Origin: an uncultured Collinsella sp.
GTDB taxonomy: Bacteria; Actinomycetota; Coriobacteriia; Coriobacteriales; Coriobacteriaceae
Direction of reading: 5' to 3'
Length of the DNA stretch: 64,000 nt
Assembly (NCBI GenBank): GCA_934668875.1
Contig: CAKUON010000006.1
Span: forward strand, 92,924-156,923
Under the pieces are notes generated by a model. It saw only the letters and a program-made list of their open reading frames with translations, had not been told where the DNA came from and ran no database searches. A program made the position numbers and the translations under genes. Shown one piece after another: positions 42,613 through 51,241 of the stretch. The stretch's first letter is position 1. Each line of letters starts with the position of its first letter.

Positions 42613-43466
42613 TACTGCTGCACCTCCTTGGACCTCGTGGCCTTAAGCTGGATCATAGAAATAGCGACAACCAGGATGCAGAAGATAACTGCCTTGGCCT
42701 GACCGATGCCCTGCCATGCGATGCCAGCACGCGAATAGAACGTGTTGTAGATGTTCAGGGCGAGCATCTCGGTGGAGTGCGCCGGGGCGCCACCGGTAAG
42801 GGCGAGGTTCTGGTCGAACAGCTTAAAGCCGTTGGTGATGGACAGGAACAGGCAGATGGTGATGGTCGGCATCAGGTTGGGGATCTTAACCTTCCAAAAC
42901 GTCTGCCATGCCGTAGCGCCATCGACCTTGGCGGCCTCGATGTAGTCAGACGGAATGGACTGCAGACCGGCGATGTAGATGATCATCATGTAGCCGACCT
43001 GTTGCCACAGGGTCAGGATGATAAGGCCCCAGAAGCCAGCGGCGGAGTTGAGGGCGATAAGCTGGGCACCCACGTTGGAAAGCAGGCAGTTGATCAGAAT
43101 CTGCCAAATGTAACCCAGCACAATGCCGCCAATCAGGTTAGGCATAAAGAAGATCGTACGGAAGATGTTGGTGCCCTTGAGCGCCTTGCGGGTGAGCGCC
43201 TGCGCAATGGCCAGCGCGATCACGTTGATGAGCACCGTCGACAGGAAGGCAAACGCCACGGTAAAGAAGAACGACGTGGAGAACTGCGGGTCGGTCAGTG
43301 CGCGCACGTAGTTCTCGATACCGACAAAGTGCGCGTTATTGATGGTAATAAACTGGCAGAACGAGAGATAGAAACCCTGGATAAAGGGAATCACGAACCC
43401 GATCATAAACGCCAGGCACGTGGGCAGCATAAAGAGCGGCCACCAGCGCTTGAGTGCTTTGCCCAT
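42612..43466 (-). CDS. Sugar ABC transporter permease (MalF-like)
   Basis: A 284-residue permease with six predicted helices, pairing with the MalG-like protein. The EAA loop EAAKVDGATAWQTFWKV lies in the second half, as expected. It has a short N terminus (MGKALKRWWPLFMLP) without the long periplasmic loop of E. coli MalF, as in most CUT1 systems of Gram-positive bacteria. GAAAGGA precedes the ATG at 43466. A stable hairpin between it and the binding-protein gene probably lowers its expression relative to the binding protein. Confidence 0.93.
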   Translation of the reverse strand: MGKALKRWWPLFMLPTCLAFMIGFVIPFIQGFYLSFCQFITINNAHFVGIENYVRALTDPQFSTSFFFTVAFAFLSTVLINVIALAIAQALTRKALKGTNIFRTIFFMPNLIGGIVLGYIWQILINCLLSNVGAQLIALNSAAGFWGLIILTLWQQVGYMMIIYIAGLQSIPSDYIEAAKVDGATAWQTFWKVKIPNLMPTITICLFLSITNGFKLFDQNLALTGGAPAHSTEMLALNIYNTFYSRAGIAWQGIGQAKAVIFCILVVAISMIQLKATRSKEVQQ

Positions 43467-43486
43467 AGAAGGGTCCTTTCAATATG

Positions 43487-43522
43487 CAGGGGGCGGGCAA
43501 ACCTACGTCTGCCCGCCCCCTG
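43487..43522 (-). terminator. Intercistronic hairpin after the binding-protein gene
   Basis: CAGGGGGCGGGCA pairs perfectly with TGCCCGCCCCCTG, with no T-run. Such hairpins commonly stabilise the abundant binding-protein mRNA and limit readthrough into the permease genes. Confidence 0.65.
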
Positions 43523-43553
43523 TCGCTAATCAGATAGCTTGGGCAGCAACTGC

Positions 43554-44870
43554 TTACTCGGAAGCAGCCTTCTCGGTCTTCCAGCCATCGACGAAGGCGT
43601 TCTTGACGCCGTCCCACTTGGTGTTGTCGGCAGCATAAGCGATGAGAGCCTGCTTGAGGTTCTTCTTCCACTCCTCGGAGGGGATGTAAACGAAGTCCCA
43701 AGCGACGGTCTTCTTGCCGTCCTTGGCCATAGCAACGGCCTGCTGCGAGAAGACGTTGGTGGTCTCCTTAGCGCTCTTGAACGGGGCGGTCAGACCCATC
43801 TTGTCAGCGATGATGCTGGTGGCGGTGTCAGAAGTGACGCACCAATACATGAAGTCCTCGGTGGCCTTCTGGGCATCCTCAGAAGCCTGGGAGCTCACGC
43901 ACCAGTAGTTCTCGCCGCCGGAGCACAGGCCCTGGTTCTCCTCGCCGTCGACGCCGATGTAGATCGGCAGCATGCCGAGCTGATCGTCGGTCATACCGGC
44001 CTTGGTGAGGTCGGCGTAGGCCCAAGAGCCGTTCTGGTAGAAGACGGCCTTGCCGGTTGCGAACTCGTTGGTGGCGTCGTCACCGGTCTTGGAGGCGAGC
44101 TGCGAAGGATCGCAGGTGGAGTCGGTGATGTACAGGTCGAAGATCTGCTTAAAGTTGTCGAGATACTCGCCCTTGATCTCGTCGTCCTCCTGGTTGTGCT
44201 CCTTCTCGAACTCGTAGTAGAGCGGGAGGTTGGCGAGGTGGGTGGTGTAGCGCCAGCTGGAGGAGTCATCCATGCCGGCGGAAGTGAAGGCACCGTCAAC
44301 GCCGAGCTCGTCCTTGCGGGCCTGGATGTCATCGGCGCAAGCCTTCAGCTTGTCGAAGGAGTTGATGTCCTCGGCCTTGTAGCCAGCCTTCTCGAGGAGC
44401 TCCTTGTTGTAGATGATGCCGTAGCTCTCCTGAACCCAGTCGATACCCAGATCCTTGCCGTCGGACTGCAGAGCCAGGGAGTCGTCGATGAGCTCGCCGC
44501 GGAGCTTGGTGTCGGACAGATCGGCGCAGTAATCCTTCCAGTTCTTAAGACCGGTGGGGCCGTTGACCTGGAACAGCGTCGGAGCGGAGCTCTTGGACAT
44601 CTCGGACTTGAGCTTCTCCTCGTAGGTGTTGGAAGCGGCGGTCACGATCTTGACCTCGACGCCCTTCTCCTCCTTGTACGCCTTGGCGATCTCCTTCCAC
44701 TCCTTGTCGACCTCGGGCTTAAACTGGAGGAAGTAGACCTCGGCAGCGTCACCAGAAGCAGAGGAGCCAGAGCCGGCAGAACCACCGCAGCCCACGAGGC
44801 CCAGACCAAGAACCGCAGCCGCGGAACCAGCAAAGCCCAGGAACTGCCTTCTGCTCATTTCGTTCTTCAT
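43554..44870 (-). CDS. Sugar ABC transporter solute-binding lipoprotein
   Basis: A 438-residue family-1 extracellular binding protein, first gene of the transporter operon. The signal sequence combines a twin-arginine motif (SRRQFLGFAG) with a lipobox ending LVGC at about residue 27, followed by a Ser/Gly linker, so it should be a Tat-exported lipoprotein. The mature protein has the usual two-lobe pattern (VKIVTAASNTYEEKL, YGIIYNKELLEKAGY, KAVFYQNGSWAYADL). The start at 44870 has GGTGG six bases upstream; an in-frame extension to 44960 lacks a signal. The neighbours malQ and glgP point to maltodextrins as substrate. Confidence 0.93.
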   Translation of the reverse strand: MKNEMSRRQFLGFAGSAAAVLGLGLVGCGGSAGSGSSASGDAAEVYFLQFKPEVDKEWKEIAKAYKEEKGVEVKIVTAASNTYEEKLKSEMSKSSAPTLFQVNGPTGLKNWKDYCADLSDTKLRGELIDDSLALQSDGKDLGIDWVQESYGIIYNKELLEKAGYKAEDINSFDKLKACADDIQARKDELGVDGAFTSAGMDDSSSWRYTTHLANLPLYYEFEKEHNQEDDEIKGEYLDNFKQIFDLYITDSTCDPSQLASKTGDDATNEFATGKAVFYQNGSWAYADLTKAGMTDDQLGMLPIYIGVDGEENQGLCSGGENYWCVSSQASEDAQKATEDFMYWCVTSDTATSIIADKMGLTAPFKSAKETTNVFSQQAVAMAKDGKKTVAWDFVYIPSEEWKKNLKQALIAYAADNTKWDGVKNAFVDGWKTEKAASE

Positions 44871-44978
44871 TACAATCCACCCTTTCACACCGTGGCGGCA
44901 CCCTTTGCCGCCGCCTTCGGAGATTGGCTCGGGGACTTTGCCCCTTTTGCTAATTTGCACAATACGCTATTTGGCTAG

Positions 44979-45065
44979 TTGTTTGAACAAGTATTACTAG
45001 AGCGGTAGAAAAACTTCGGTGAACGGTAATTTCAACTTGATACTTGACAAGTTTTGTATAAACAA
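44979..45065 (-). promoter_or_regulatory. Operator pair in the transporter promoter region
   Basis: TTGTTTGAACAA (44979-44990) and TTGTATAAACAA (45054-45065) are near-perfect copies of one palindrome, 75 bp apart. A - strand TAATAC box (44996-44991) adjoins the first, so a bound repressor would cover the transcription start. The sites match those before malQ and the GntR gene. Confidence 0.6.
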
Positions 45066-45083
45066 TTATTTGTTATCGAATGC

Positions 45084-45138
45084 AGAGAAAACGCCCGGTC
45101 AAGCCGATGCATCGTCGGTTTGACCGGGCGTTTTCTCT
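45084..45138 (-). terminator. Terminator of the GntR gene
   Basis: AGAGAAAACGCCCGGTCAA pairs with TTGACCGGGCGTTTTCTCT, an almost perfect 19-bp stem extended by CCG/CGG, placed just after the GntR stop. Confidence 0.8.
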
Positions 45139-45176
45139 TTGAGGGCATGAGTCTCGTCAGGCTGCGAGCTAGCCGG

Positions 45177-45896
45177 CTATCGCTTGGAGTTGACGCGGTA
45201 GTGGAAGATCTCAGGATGCGTGCGGGCATGCGTGACCTCGAACAAGATGCCGTCCGAGGTGTACGACTGGCTCTCCATGACGGCGACACAGTTGTATTTG
45301 CCAAGGTCCAAGTAGCTGCAGTCCTCATCGTTGGCGAGCTCGACACTCACCGTACGGCGGCTCGCCATCACTTTGATGCCGCGCTTGTGCTCCAGATAGT
45401 CGTAGATAGACTTCTCGGCGACCTCGGGCGTCAGGCCCTTGGCGATCGACTCCAAAAAGTAGCCGTGGTCCACCTGGCGAGCACTGCCGTTGAGGCTTCG
45501 GACACGCACTACACGAATCAGCTCCTCGCCCACCTTAAAGCCCAGGCGACGAGAAAGTTGCTCCGTGCAAATCAAATGTTCAAAAGACTTGACCTCGGTC
45601 GATGCAACGGCATTGTTGCGTTTTGCGAACTCGCCAAACGACTCAACCTCTTCGAGTGCGCCCAGCATGTCGGTTTCGCCCTTAAGCCAAATAACGCGCA
45701 CGCCCTTGCCGTGTATGGGCTGCACAAACATCCCGTCGGCCAGCATACCCAAGGCGCGACGGACGGTATTGCGAGTACATCCGAACTCCGCGGTCAACTC
45801 AGCTTCGGTTGGCAGCATCTCCTGAAACGCATAGGTCCCATTAATGATGCGCGAGCGTATTTCTCGGTAGATTCCTTCGTATATCGCTTTTGGCAT
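45177..45896 (-). CDS. GntR-family (HutC/UTRA) transcriptional regulator
   Basis: A 239-residue regulator. The N-terminal winged helix is typical (IYREIRSRIINGTYAFQEMLPTEAELTAEFGCTRNTVRRALGMLADGMFV in the family; here the core TEAELTAEFGCTRNTVRRAL, residues 30-49). The rest is a UTRA ligand domain (ARQVDHGYFLESIAKGLTPE, IKVMASRRTVSVELAND). GAGGTGAAG precedes the ATG at 45896. It lies directly before the sugar transporter operon on the same strand, and TTGTTTAAAC-type sites occur in its own promoter, in the transporter promoter and before malQ, so it is the probable regulator of all three. Confidence 0.92.
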   Translation of the reverse strand: MPKAIYEGIYREIRSRIINGTYAFQEMLPTEAELTAEFGCTRNTVRRALGMLADGMFVQPIHGKGVRVIWLKGETDMLGALEEVESFGEFAKRNNAVASTEVKSFEHLICTEQLSRRLGFKVGEELIRVVRVRSLNGSARQVDHGYFLESIAKGLTPEVAEKSIYDYLEHKRGIKVMASRRTVSVELANDEDCSYLDLGKYNCVAVMESQSYTSDGILFEVTHARTHPEIFHYRVNSKR

Positions 45897-45946
45897 GACT
45901 TCACCTCTAATGAATATGTATGGCTAGGCACGATAGCATTTCTTTG

Positions 45947-45989
45947 GGTTGTTTAAACCGATTATCGGTAAAGCACGGATTATTTACCG
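45947..45989. promoter_or_regulatory. Operators between GntR and PTS genes
   Basis: GGTTGTTTAAACC (45947-45959) matches the maltodextrin-regulon site and lies about 50 bases before the GntR start, fitting autoregulation. A separate palindrome CGGTAAA-10nt-TTTACCG (45966-45989) may be an operator for the divergent PTS gene. Confidence 0.45.
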
Positions 45990-46120
45990 TCGACGGTTCC
46001 CCCGAAACCCAACTCGGACCGAATCAAAACCGTCAATGCGGCAGGGAGCCAGTCCTCTACAATGAGTTCATTGCTTAAACGTTCTTGCTCGCACAGCATG
46101 TTGCATCCGGAAGGCATATT

Positions 46121-48571
46121 ATGCTGCAGAAAATCCAACGTTTTGGCGGAGCCATGTTCGCGCCCGCCATGTTGTTTTCTATATCAGGCCTCATGGTCGG
46201 CATCTCCGCCCTCGCCACGACCGTAGACATCGTCGGTGACCTCGCCGTATACGGAACCCCTTGGTACGTTTTCTGGACCATCATCCAGCGCGGCTCGTGG
46301 ACGGTCTTTAAACGTCTCCCGCTCCTTTTTGCCGTAGCGCTGCCTATCGGTCTTGCCCAAAAGCAACCGGCACGCTGCTGCCTCGAGGCGCTCGTGGCCT
46401 ATTTTGCCTATTGCTTCTTTTTGAGCGAGATCATTAAGCTGAGCGGAGACAACCTTGGGCTTAAGTACCCATCATCTTTGACCCCCGCCAGCGGTATCAC
46501 CGTCATCGACGGCATCAAGACGCTCGACACCGGCATTATCGGCCCGCTGGCGGTATCGGCAACCGTCGTCTCCATCCATGACCGCTTCTACGATGCCAAG
46601 GTTCCCGATTGGCTCGGCACCTTCTCGGGTTCCTCGCTGGTCTACCTCATCAGCTTTTTTGCCGTGTTTGCCCTTGCCGCCATCTCGGCCGCCATCGTGC
46701 CCTTCGCATACGCTGTAACCGAAACGCTGCGCCACGCACTTGCGGGCGTCGGCCCCTTCGGCGTGGGCATCTTTGTGTTTTTGGAGCGAGCACTCGAGCC
46801 CATGGGGCTGCACCACCTGCTCTATATGCCCATCTATTACGACAATCTGGTCATTCACGACGGTATTTACGCCACGTGGACCAACCTGCTCCCCATTCTC
46901 TCCCATAGCACGCGCCCTTTAAATGAACTTGCGCCCTGGGCAGGTTTTACCGCCACCGGCTGGGGCAAGCTCTTTGGCCTTCCCGCCATCGCGGCAGCAT
47001 TCTATTTCACCGCCAAACCCGAACGCCGCGCCGGCCTTAAGGTCATCCTTATGCCCGCCATCGTCGCCTCGGTGGTCTGCGGTGTCACCGAGCCGCTCGA
47101 GTTTCTCTTTATGTTCACCTATCCTGGACTCTTTTTGCTCTACGCCGTCCTATCCTCCTGCCTTGCCATGACCATGAACTTCTTTGGCATCGTCGGCATC
47201 TTCTCGGGCGGTCTCATGGAAATGACGGCCTTCAACTTCATCCCACTCATGCGAATGCATGCCGGCTCCTACCTTTTGGCGCTCGGTATCGGTCTTGCCT
47301 TTAGCCTCATCTTTTTTGTTAGTTTTCGAACACTCATCTTGGTCTATGACCTTAAGACGCCGGGCCGCGAGGATCGTGTCTCCAACCGCGCGGCAATCAA
47401 TCGTTTAACGGGAAGCGGCTTTGCCAAAGAGCAATCTCCCAATGACGAGGTCAGTATTCGATCCGATCAAGATCACGTCCTCGCTGAGCGGGTAATTCAG
47501 CTTTTAGGTGGCGTTGGCAATATCGTGGGCGCAACCAACTGCGCCACGCGCCTGCGCGTCGAGGTCGCAGACCCTTCCATCGTTGCAGATAACGCATCGT
47601 TTGTCGCGGTGGGCGCCAAGGGCCTCATCATTACGGGCAAGACCGCCCAGGTGATTATCGGCATCTCCGTTCCCCGCGTTAAAGAGCATTTTGACCAGAT
47701 CATGGGCCTCGAGCCGGGATTTGTGCCCACCACCTTGGCCTCCCCTGCCGCCAGCGCAGCCCATAAGCGCGGCGATATCTGCTTCTTCGATATCGACGGC
47801 ACGCTCGCCTGGCAAGATCCCAAACTCGCCCAAGAGCTCCCCGAGGATGAACGAGACCTCTCCCCCTATCCCAATGAAGCGGTCTCGCAAGCCATCCGTG
47901 ATTTTGTCGCCAAGGGCAATATGGCGTTTATCTGCACAGGGCGCACGCTGAGCTGCATCCATCCAAAGCTGCTCGAGCTGCCCTGGACCGGCATCGTCTG
48001 CCTCGCGGGTGGCTATGTCGAACTTGAGGGACACGTGATTCGCGATTTGGCGATGACGCCCGGCATGCTGCAGCGCCTTGCTCCCATTCTTGAGCAATCG
48101 GACGAAGTGATTCGTTTTGAGGGACTCAATGGCGTCGTTCGCATGAGTGCCGATGCGCCCGACGCCCCCGGATACGCCCGCACCGTGGGCGATGCAATTA
48201 CGCAGCTGCAACATTACAGCGCCTACAAGATCTTAATGTCCACGTCGCTTGCCAACCGCATCGCTCAGGATCAAGCGTTTGAGCCGCTGCTCTGCTTTAA
48301 CGAGCTCGAGCTCGAAGTGACCGAGATTTCGCCTCGCGAATGCACCAAGCGCGAGGGTATCCAGTCCGTACTCGACGCTCTCGACCCCAACCATGGAATG
48401 GTGTATGGCATCGGTGATGCCAGCAATGACATCTCGCTGATGAACGCCGTCGATGTCGGTATCGCCATGGGCAACGCACCGGACTTCCTCAAGGAAAAGG
48501 CCGACTATGTCACCGACAGCATCGACCACGACGGCGTCGTCACCGCGCTCGAACACTTTGGGCTTATCTAG
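46121..48571 (+). CDS. PTS glucoside IIC-IIB fused to a Cof-type HAD phosphatase
   Basis: An 816-residue three-part protein. Residues 1 to about 430 are a glucose/maltose-family IIC membrane domain, with the motif GVTEPLEFLFMF in the GxTEP-type substrate loop. Residues about 445-530 are IIB with the phosphorylated C474 in ATNCATRLRVEV. Residues about 552-816 are a HAD hydrolase: FFDIDGTL with D557 and D559, CTGRTL, and GIGDASNDISLM. There is no IIA. So one chain should import and phosphorylate a sugar and carry a phosphatase that could remove the phosphate. The ATG at 46121 has GGAAGG at six bases. It is divergent from the GntR gene. Confidence 0.9.
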   Translation: MLQKIQRFGGAMFAPAMLFSISGLMVGISALATTVDIVGDLAVYGTPWYVFWTIIQRGSWTVFKRLPLLFAVALPIGLAQKQPARCCLEALVAYFAYCFFLSEIIKLSGDNLGLKYPSSLTPASGITVIDGIKTLDTGIIGPLAVSATVVSIHDRFYDAKVPDWLGTFSGSSLVYLISFFAVFALAAISAAIVPFAYAVTETLRHALAGVGPFGVGIFVFLERALEPMGLHHLLYMPIYYDNLVIHDGIYATWTNLLPILSHSTRPLNELAPWAGFTATGWGKLFGLPAIAAAFYFTAKPERRAGLKVILMPAIVASVVCGVTEPLEFLFMFTYPGLFLLYAVLSSCLAMTMNFFGIVGIFSGGLMEMTAFNFIPLMRMHAGSYLLALGIGLAFSLIFFVSFRTLILVYDLKTPGREDRVSNRAAINRLTGSGFAKEQSPNDEVSIRSDQDHVLAERVIQLLGGVGNIVGATNCATRLRVEVADPSIVADNASFVAVGAKGLIITGKTAQVIIGISVPRVKEHFDQIMGLEPGFVPTTLASPAASAAHKRGDICFFDIDGTLAWQDPKLAQELPEDERDLSPYPNEAVSQAIRDFVAKGNMAFICTGRTLSCIHPKLLELPWTGIVCLAGGYVELEGHVIRDLAMTPGMLQRLAPILEQSDEVIRFEGLNGVVRMSADAPDAPGYARTVGDAITQLQHYSAYKILMSTSLANRIAQDQAFEPLLCFNELELEVTEISPRECTKREGIQSVLDALDPNHGMVYGIGDASNDISLMNAVDVGIAMGNAPDFLKEKADYVTDSIDHDGVVTALEHFGLI

Positions 48572-48686
48572 CCAAGCCCCTACCGCACTTGCGGCCGCAT
48601 GGACCAATCGTCTTCAACCGCCGCGCTCGACGCCCTAATGTGGCAATATGTTGTCTGCATAATGCAACGATGCAACCTATCAAAGA

Positions 48687-49712
48687 ATGCGAGAACCCGT
48701 GTCCAGTCCGTTTACCAGCTTTTTAGCCCAGCACTTTGACCAGATTAACGACTATCTGGCCACGTTCTTTGACGGACAGGCGACTTCCGCCGATATCGAG
48801 CGCTACCTGTATACCCCGCTCTCGGCATTTACGGCAAACGCTGGCAAGCGCCACCGCCCGCTCATCTGCATGCTCGCCGCCACCGCGGTAGGCGGCAGCT
48901 TTGAGAGCGCCCGCAGCGCCGCGGCGGCCATCGAGCACTTTCAGTCGGGCGCACTCATCCACGACGACATCGCCGACAACGGACAGCTGCGCCGCGGCAA
49001 GCCCTGCATGCACCTCACCGAGGGCACGGGCCTTGCCATCAATTGTGGCGACCTAGCGCTCACCATGGTCACCAAGACGGTTCTCGACGACCCCACACTC
49101 AACGCAGACGTGAAGCTTCGCGTGCTCCACGAGCTTACCGAGATGATCGTCCGTACCATCGAGGGCCAGGCGCTCGACCTGGGCTGGGTCCGCGACGGGC
49201 GCTTTGACATTTCGGTCGACGATTATCTGGACATGGCGACGCGCAAGACCGCGTACTACAGCGGAGCGACGCCGCTTGCCGCCGGAGCCATTATCGGCGG
49301 CGGCAGCGAAGAGCAGATTGAGGCACTGCGCGCCTTTGGGCTGCACACGGGCCTTGCCTTCCAGATTCAAGACGACCTGCTCAACTTGATCGGCACCAAG
49401 GAGGCCGCCAACAAGGACTTCCGCACCGACATCACCGAGGGTAAGCGCACGCTCGTTGCCGTGCACGCCCTGTCTGATGAGCGCTATCACGACGAGATTG
49501 AAGCGATCCTTTCCTCGGGCACCGAGGACCCCGCGCAACTCGCACGCGCCGTGGAGATCTTCCAGGAGTCCGGCTCTATCGATTACGCCCACACTTATGC
49601 GCTCGACCTGACCGCCAAGGCCAAAGCGGCCATCGAGGACGTTTCGCTCGACCCGCATGCACGTGAACTGTTCCTCTCCATGGCAGATTTCTTTGTGGAG
49701 CGCCTTAACTAG
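48687..49712 (+). CDS. Polyprenyl (isoprenyl) diphosphate synthase
   Basis: Adds isopentenyl diphosphate units to an allylic primer, for quinone side chains or other isoprenoids. The 341-residue all-helical protein has GKRHRPLIC, the first aspartate-rich motif HDDIADN, and the second as QIQDDLLNLIG. In that second motif the fifth aspartate is replaced (DDLLN), which is seen in some trans-prenyl synthases. Chain length cannot be told reliably. The ATG at 48687 has only a weak upstream site; an in-frame GTG at 48699 is possible. It is followed by a peptidoglycan-binding-domain gene. Confidence 0.88.
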   Translation: MREPVSSPFTSFLAQHFDQINDYLATFFDGQATSADIERYLYTPLSAFTANAGKRHRPLICMLAATAVGGSFESARSAAAAIEHFQSGALIHDDIADNGQLRRGKPCMHLTEGTGLAINCGDLALTMVTKTVLDDPTLNADVKLRVLHELTEMIVRTIEGQALDLGWVRDGRFDISVDDYLDMATRKTAYYSGATPLAAGAIIGGGSEEQIEALRAFGLHTGLAFQIQDDLLNLIGTKEAANKDFRTDITEGKRTLVAVHALSDERYHDEIEAILSSGTEDPAQLARAVEIFQESGSIDYAHTYALDLTAKAKAAIEDVSLDPHARELFLSMADFFVERLN

Positions 49713-49850
49713 CGGGGGTTATAAAACCTGTCAGCAGCGTATTTGGGTACAACTTGCTACACTGTTGAGTGCATGTTTATGCATCCCTTTGCGTTGTCTA
49801 TCCGACACACGCTCAAATAGTACGAATGGTACGCCGAAAGGGGTTCGTTC

Positions 49851-50756
49851 ATGGAACCTATTACAACGGGCATGCAGGGAGCAGCCGTCGAGGACGTGCA
49901 ATCCCGTCTCCTGCAGCTCGGCTACACTATCGATGCCGCCGAGGTCGCCGACAAGCGCTTTGGCACCACCACCGAGCAGGCTGTTAGCACCTTTAGGCTC
50001 GACAGCGGCCTTGCTGCCGGTCATGCCGTCGATATCCCCTGTTGGAGCGCCCTGGTCGACGCCTCGTATAAGCTGGGCGACCGCACTCTGTATCTGCGCA
50101 TGCCCAATTTCCATGGCGCCGATGTGCAGGCCCTGCAGCGCGCTCTCAACGTTTTGGGCTTTGCCTGCGGCGAGGACGACGGCTACTTTGGTCCGCATAC
50201 CGAGGCCGCCCTGCAGCAGTTCCAGGAAAATGTCGGCCTGTTTGCCGACGGCATGGCCTTCCAGGACACCTACGCCTACATCAACCGCCTGCACCATGTG
50301 TGGGAGGGCAAGCCCTCGGTCACCGAAGCCGAGTCCCGCATCGGTTTTGCTCGCGCCGCCAACGTGCTCGAGCGCTTCCAGATTGCCGTTATCGGCGAGG
50401 ACCCCATCGCGCGCAGTGTTGCGTCGCGCATGTGGAATATCGCCACGGCAACGACCGACAACAGCGGCATGATGCTCTGCGACTCCGAGGTCCCAACCGA
50501 CGTTGACCTGGTGCTCGAGATCGCAAGCGACGAGCTGCCCGCCGACGCCGCGCCACGCGCCACGATTGCCCTCGCCGAGTGCCACAACCTGGCCCAGCGC
50601 ATCCGCACCGCCAATGTCGCCGCACAGCAGAAGCCGGCTCGCATTCGCATTGAGCTCACGGGCATGACGCGCTACAACGGCACCTTCACGGCCAGCGACG
50701 CGCAGACGCTCGCCGTACGCCTACTCGACGGCGTTTGCGATGCCCTCGCAGATTAG
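49851..50756 (+). CDS. Protein with two peptidoglycan-binding domains, no signal peptide
   Basis: A 301-residue protein. Two PG_binding_1-type domains lie in tandem: residues 5-65 (GMQGAAVEDVQSRLLQLGYTID then RFGTTTEQAVSTFR) and 82-145 (GADVQALQRALNVLGF then DGYFGPHTEAALQQFQ). The last 130 residues form an alpha/beta domain that I do not recognise (FQIAVIGEDPIARSVASRM, ending in amidase-like RIRIELTGMTRYNGTF). No signal peptide or membrane helix is present, recalling CwlM-type cytoplasmic regulators, in which the amidase fold has lost its role. AAAGGGG precedes the ATG. It lies between the prenyl synthase and tRNA-Gln. Confidence 0.8.
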   Translation: MEPITTGMQGAAVEDVQSRLLQLGYTIDAAEVADKRFGTTTEQAVSTFRLDSGLAAGHAVDIPCWSALVDASYKLGDRTLYLRMPNFHGADVQALQRALNVLGFACGEDDGYFGPHTEAALQQFQENVGLFADGMAFQDTYAYINRLHHVWEGKPSVTEAESRIGFARAANVLERFQIAVIGEDPIARSVASRMWNIATATTDNSGMMLCDSEVPTDVDLVLEIASDELPADAAPRATIALAECHNLAQRIRTANVAAQQKPARIRIELTGMTRYNGTFTASDAQTLAVRLLDGVCDALAD

Positions 50757-50794
50757 GTAAACTAGACGAGTTGCTTTTGGGCAACACCACACAT

Positions 50795-50869
50795 TGGGAC
50801 GTAGTTCAACGGTAGAACTCCGGTTTTTGGTGCCGGCTGTTGGGGGTTCGAATCCCTCCGTCCCAGCCA
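50795..50869 (+). tRNA. tRNA-Gln (UUG anticodon), CCA encoded
   Basis: Acceptor TGGGACG pairs with CGTCCCA, the anticodon loop is TTTTGGT giving UUG, the T arm is GGGGG-TTCGAAT-CCCTC with minor mispairing, the discriminator is G and CCA is encoded. Confidence 0.94.
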
Positions 50870-50878
50870 TTAAAACTG

Positions 50879-50914
50879 AGCGCCCTAAGCCCATAACGGC
50901 CCAGGGCGCTTTCT
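50879..50914 (+). terminator. Terminator after tRNA-Gln
   Basis: AGCGCCCT pairs with AGGGCGCT and is followed by TTCTT. Confidence 0.75.
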
Positions 50915-50924
50915 TGTGGGCAAG

Positions 50925-51050
50925 CGGAGGAATTCGAACCCGCAAGGGTGCGGAGCTGAGGAAACGCGAAACGTTTTCCAGCGCAGCACGCAAGGAGCGA
51001 AGCGACGCAGCGGGGCGCGGCCGCCGACCAGGCGGACGCGGAATCCCTCC
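50925..51050. repeat. Element behind tRNA-Gln with tRNA-derived arms
   Basis: Starts with CGGAGGAATTCGAACCCGC, close to the reverse complement of the tRNA-Gln T arm, and ends with GGAATCCCTCCGTCCCA, a direct copy of the tRNA 3' end. CGGAGG-AATTC and GAATCCCTCCG form the inverted ends. The interior is GC-rich with repeated GCGAAGCGACGCAGCG-like units. It mirrors the element behind tRNA-Leu. Confidence 0.6.
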
Positions 51051-51105
51051 GTCCCACACCAGCCAAGAGCCCCTCACGTCAAGCAAATCGAGCCAACGCC
51101 GCCAA

Positions 51106-51175
51106 GCGGAGGGATCCGAACCCGCAAGGATGCGAAGCGACGCAGCGGCGCGCGGCCGCCGCAGGCAGACGCGGT
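51106..51175. repeat. Second, partial tRNA-Gln-associated element
   Basis: GCGGAGGGATCCGAACCCGC again resembles the reverse complement of the T arm and is followed by the same GCGAAGCGACGCAGCG core as the preceding element, but the closing tRNA 3' fragment is missing; it ends near a GGGAC-loop hairpin. Confidence 0.5.
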
Positions 51176-51177
51176 GT

Positions 51178-51206
51178 CGGCACTTAGGGACGTTCCTAAA
51201 GTGCCG
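51178..51206. repeat. GGGACGTTCC-loop hairpin
   Basis: CGGCACTTAGG pairs with CCTAAAGTGCCG with one bulged base; the loop/stem junction carries AGGGACGTTCCT, the motif shared with 493 and 18056. Confidence 0.65.
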
Positions 51207-51241
51207 GCTCGGGACTATTTTCGAGGACCCTCCGAAGGACT

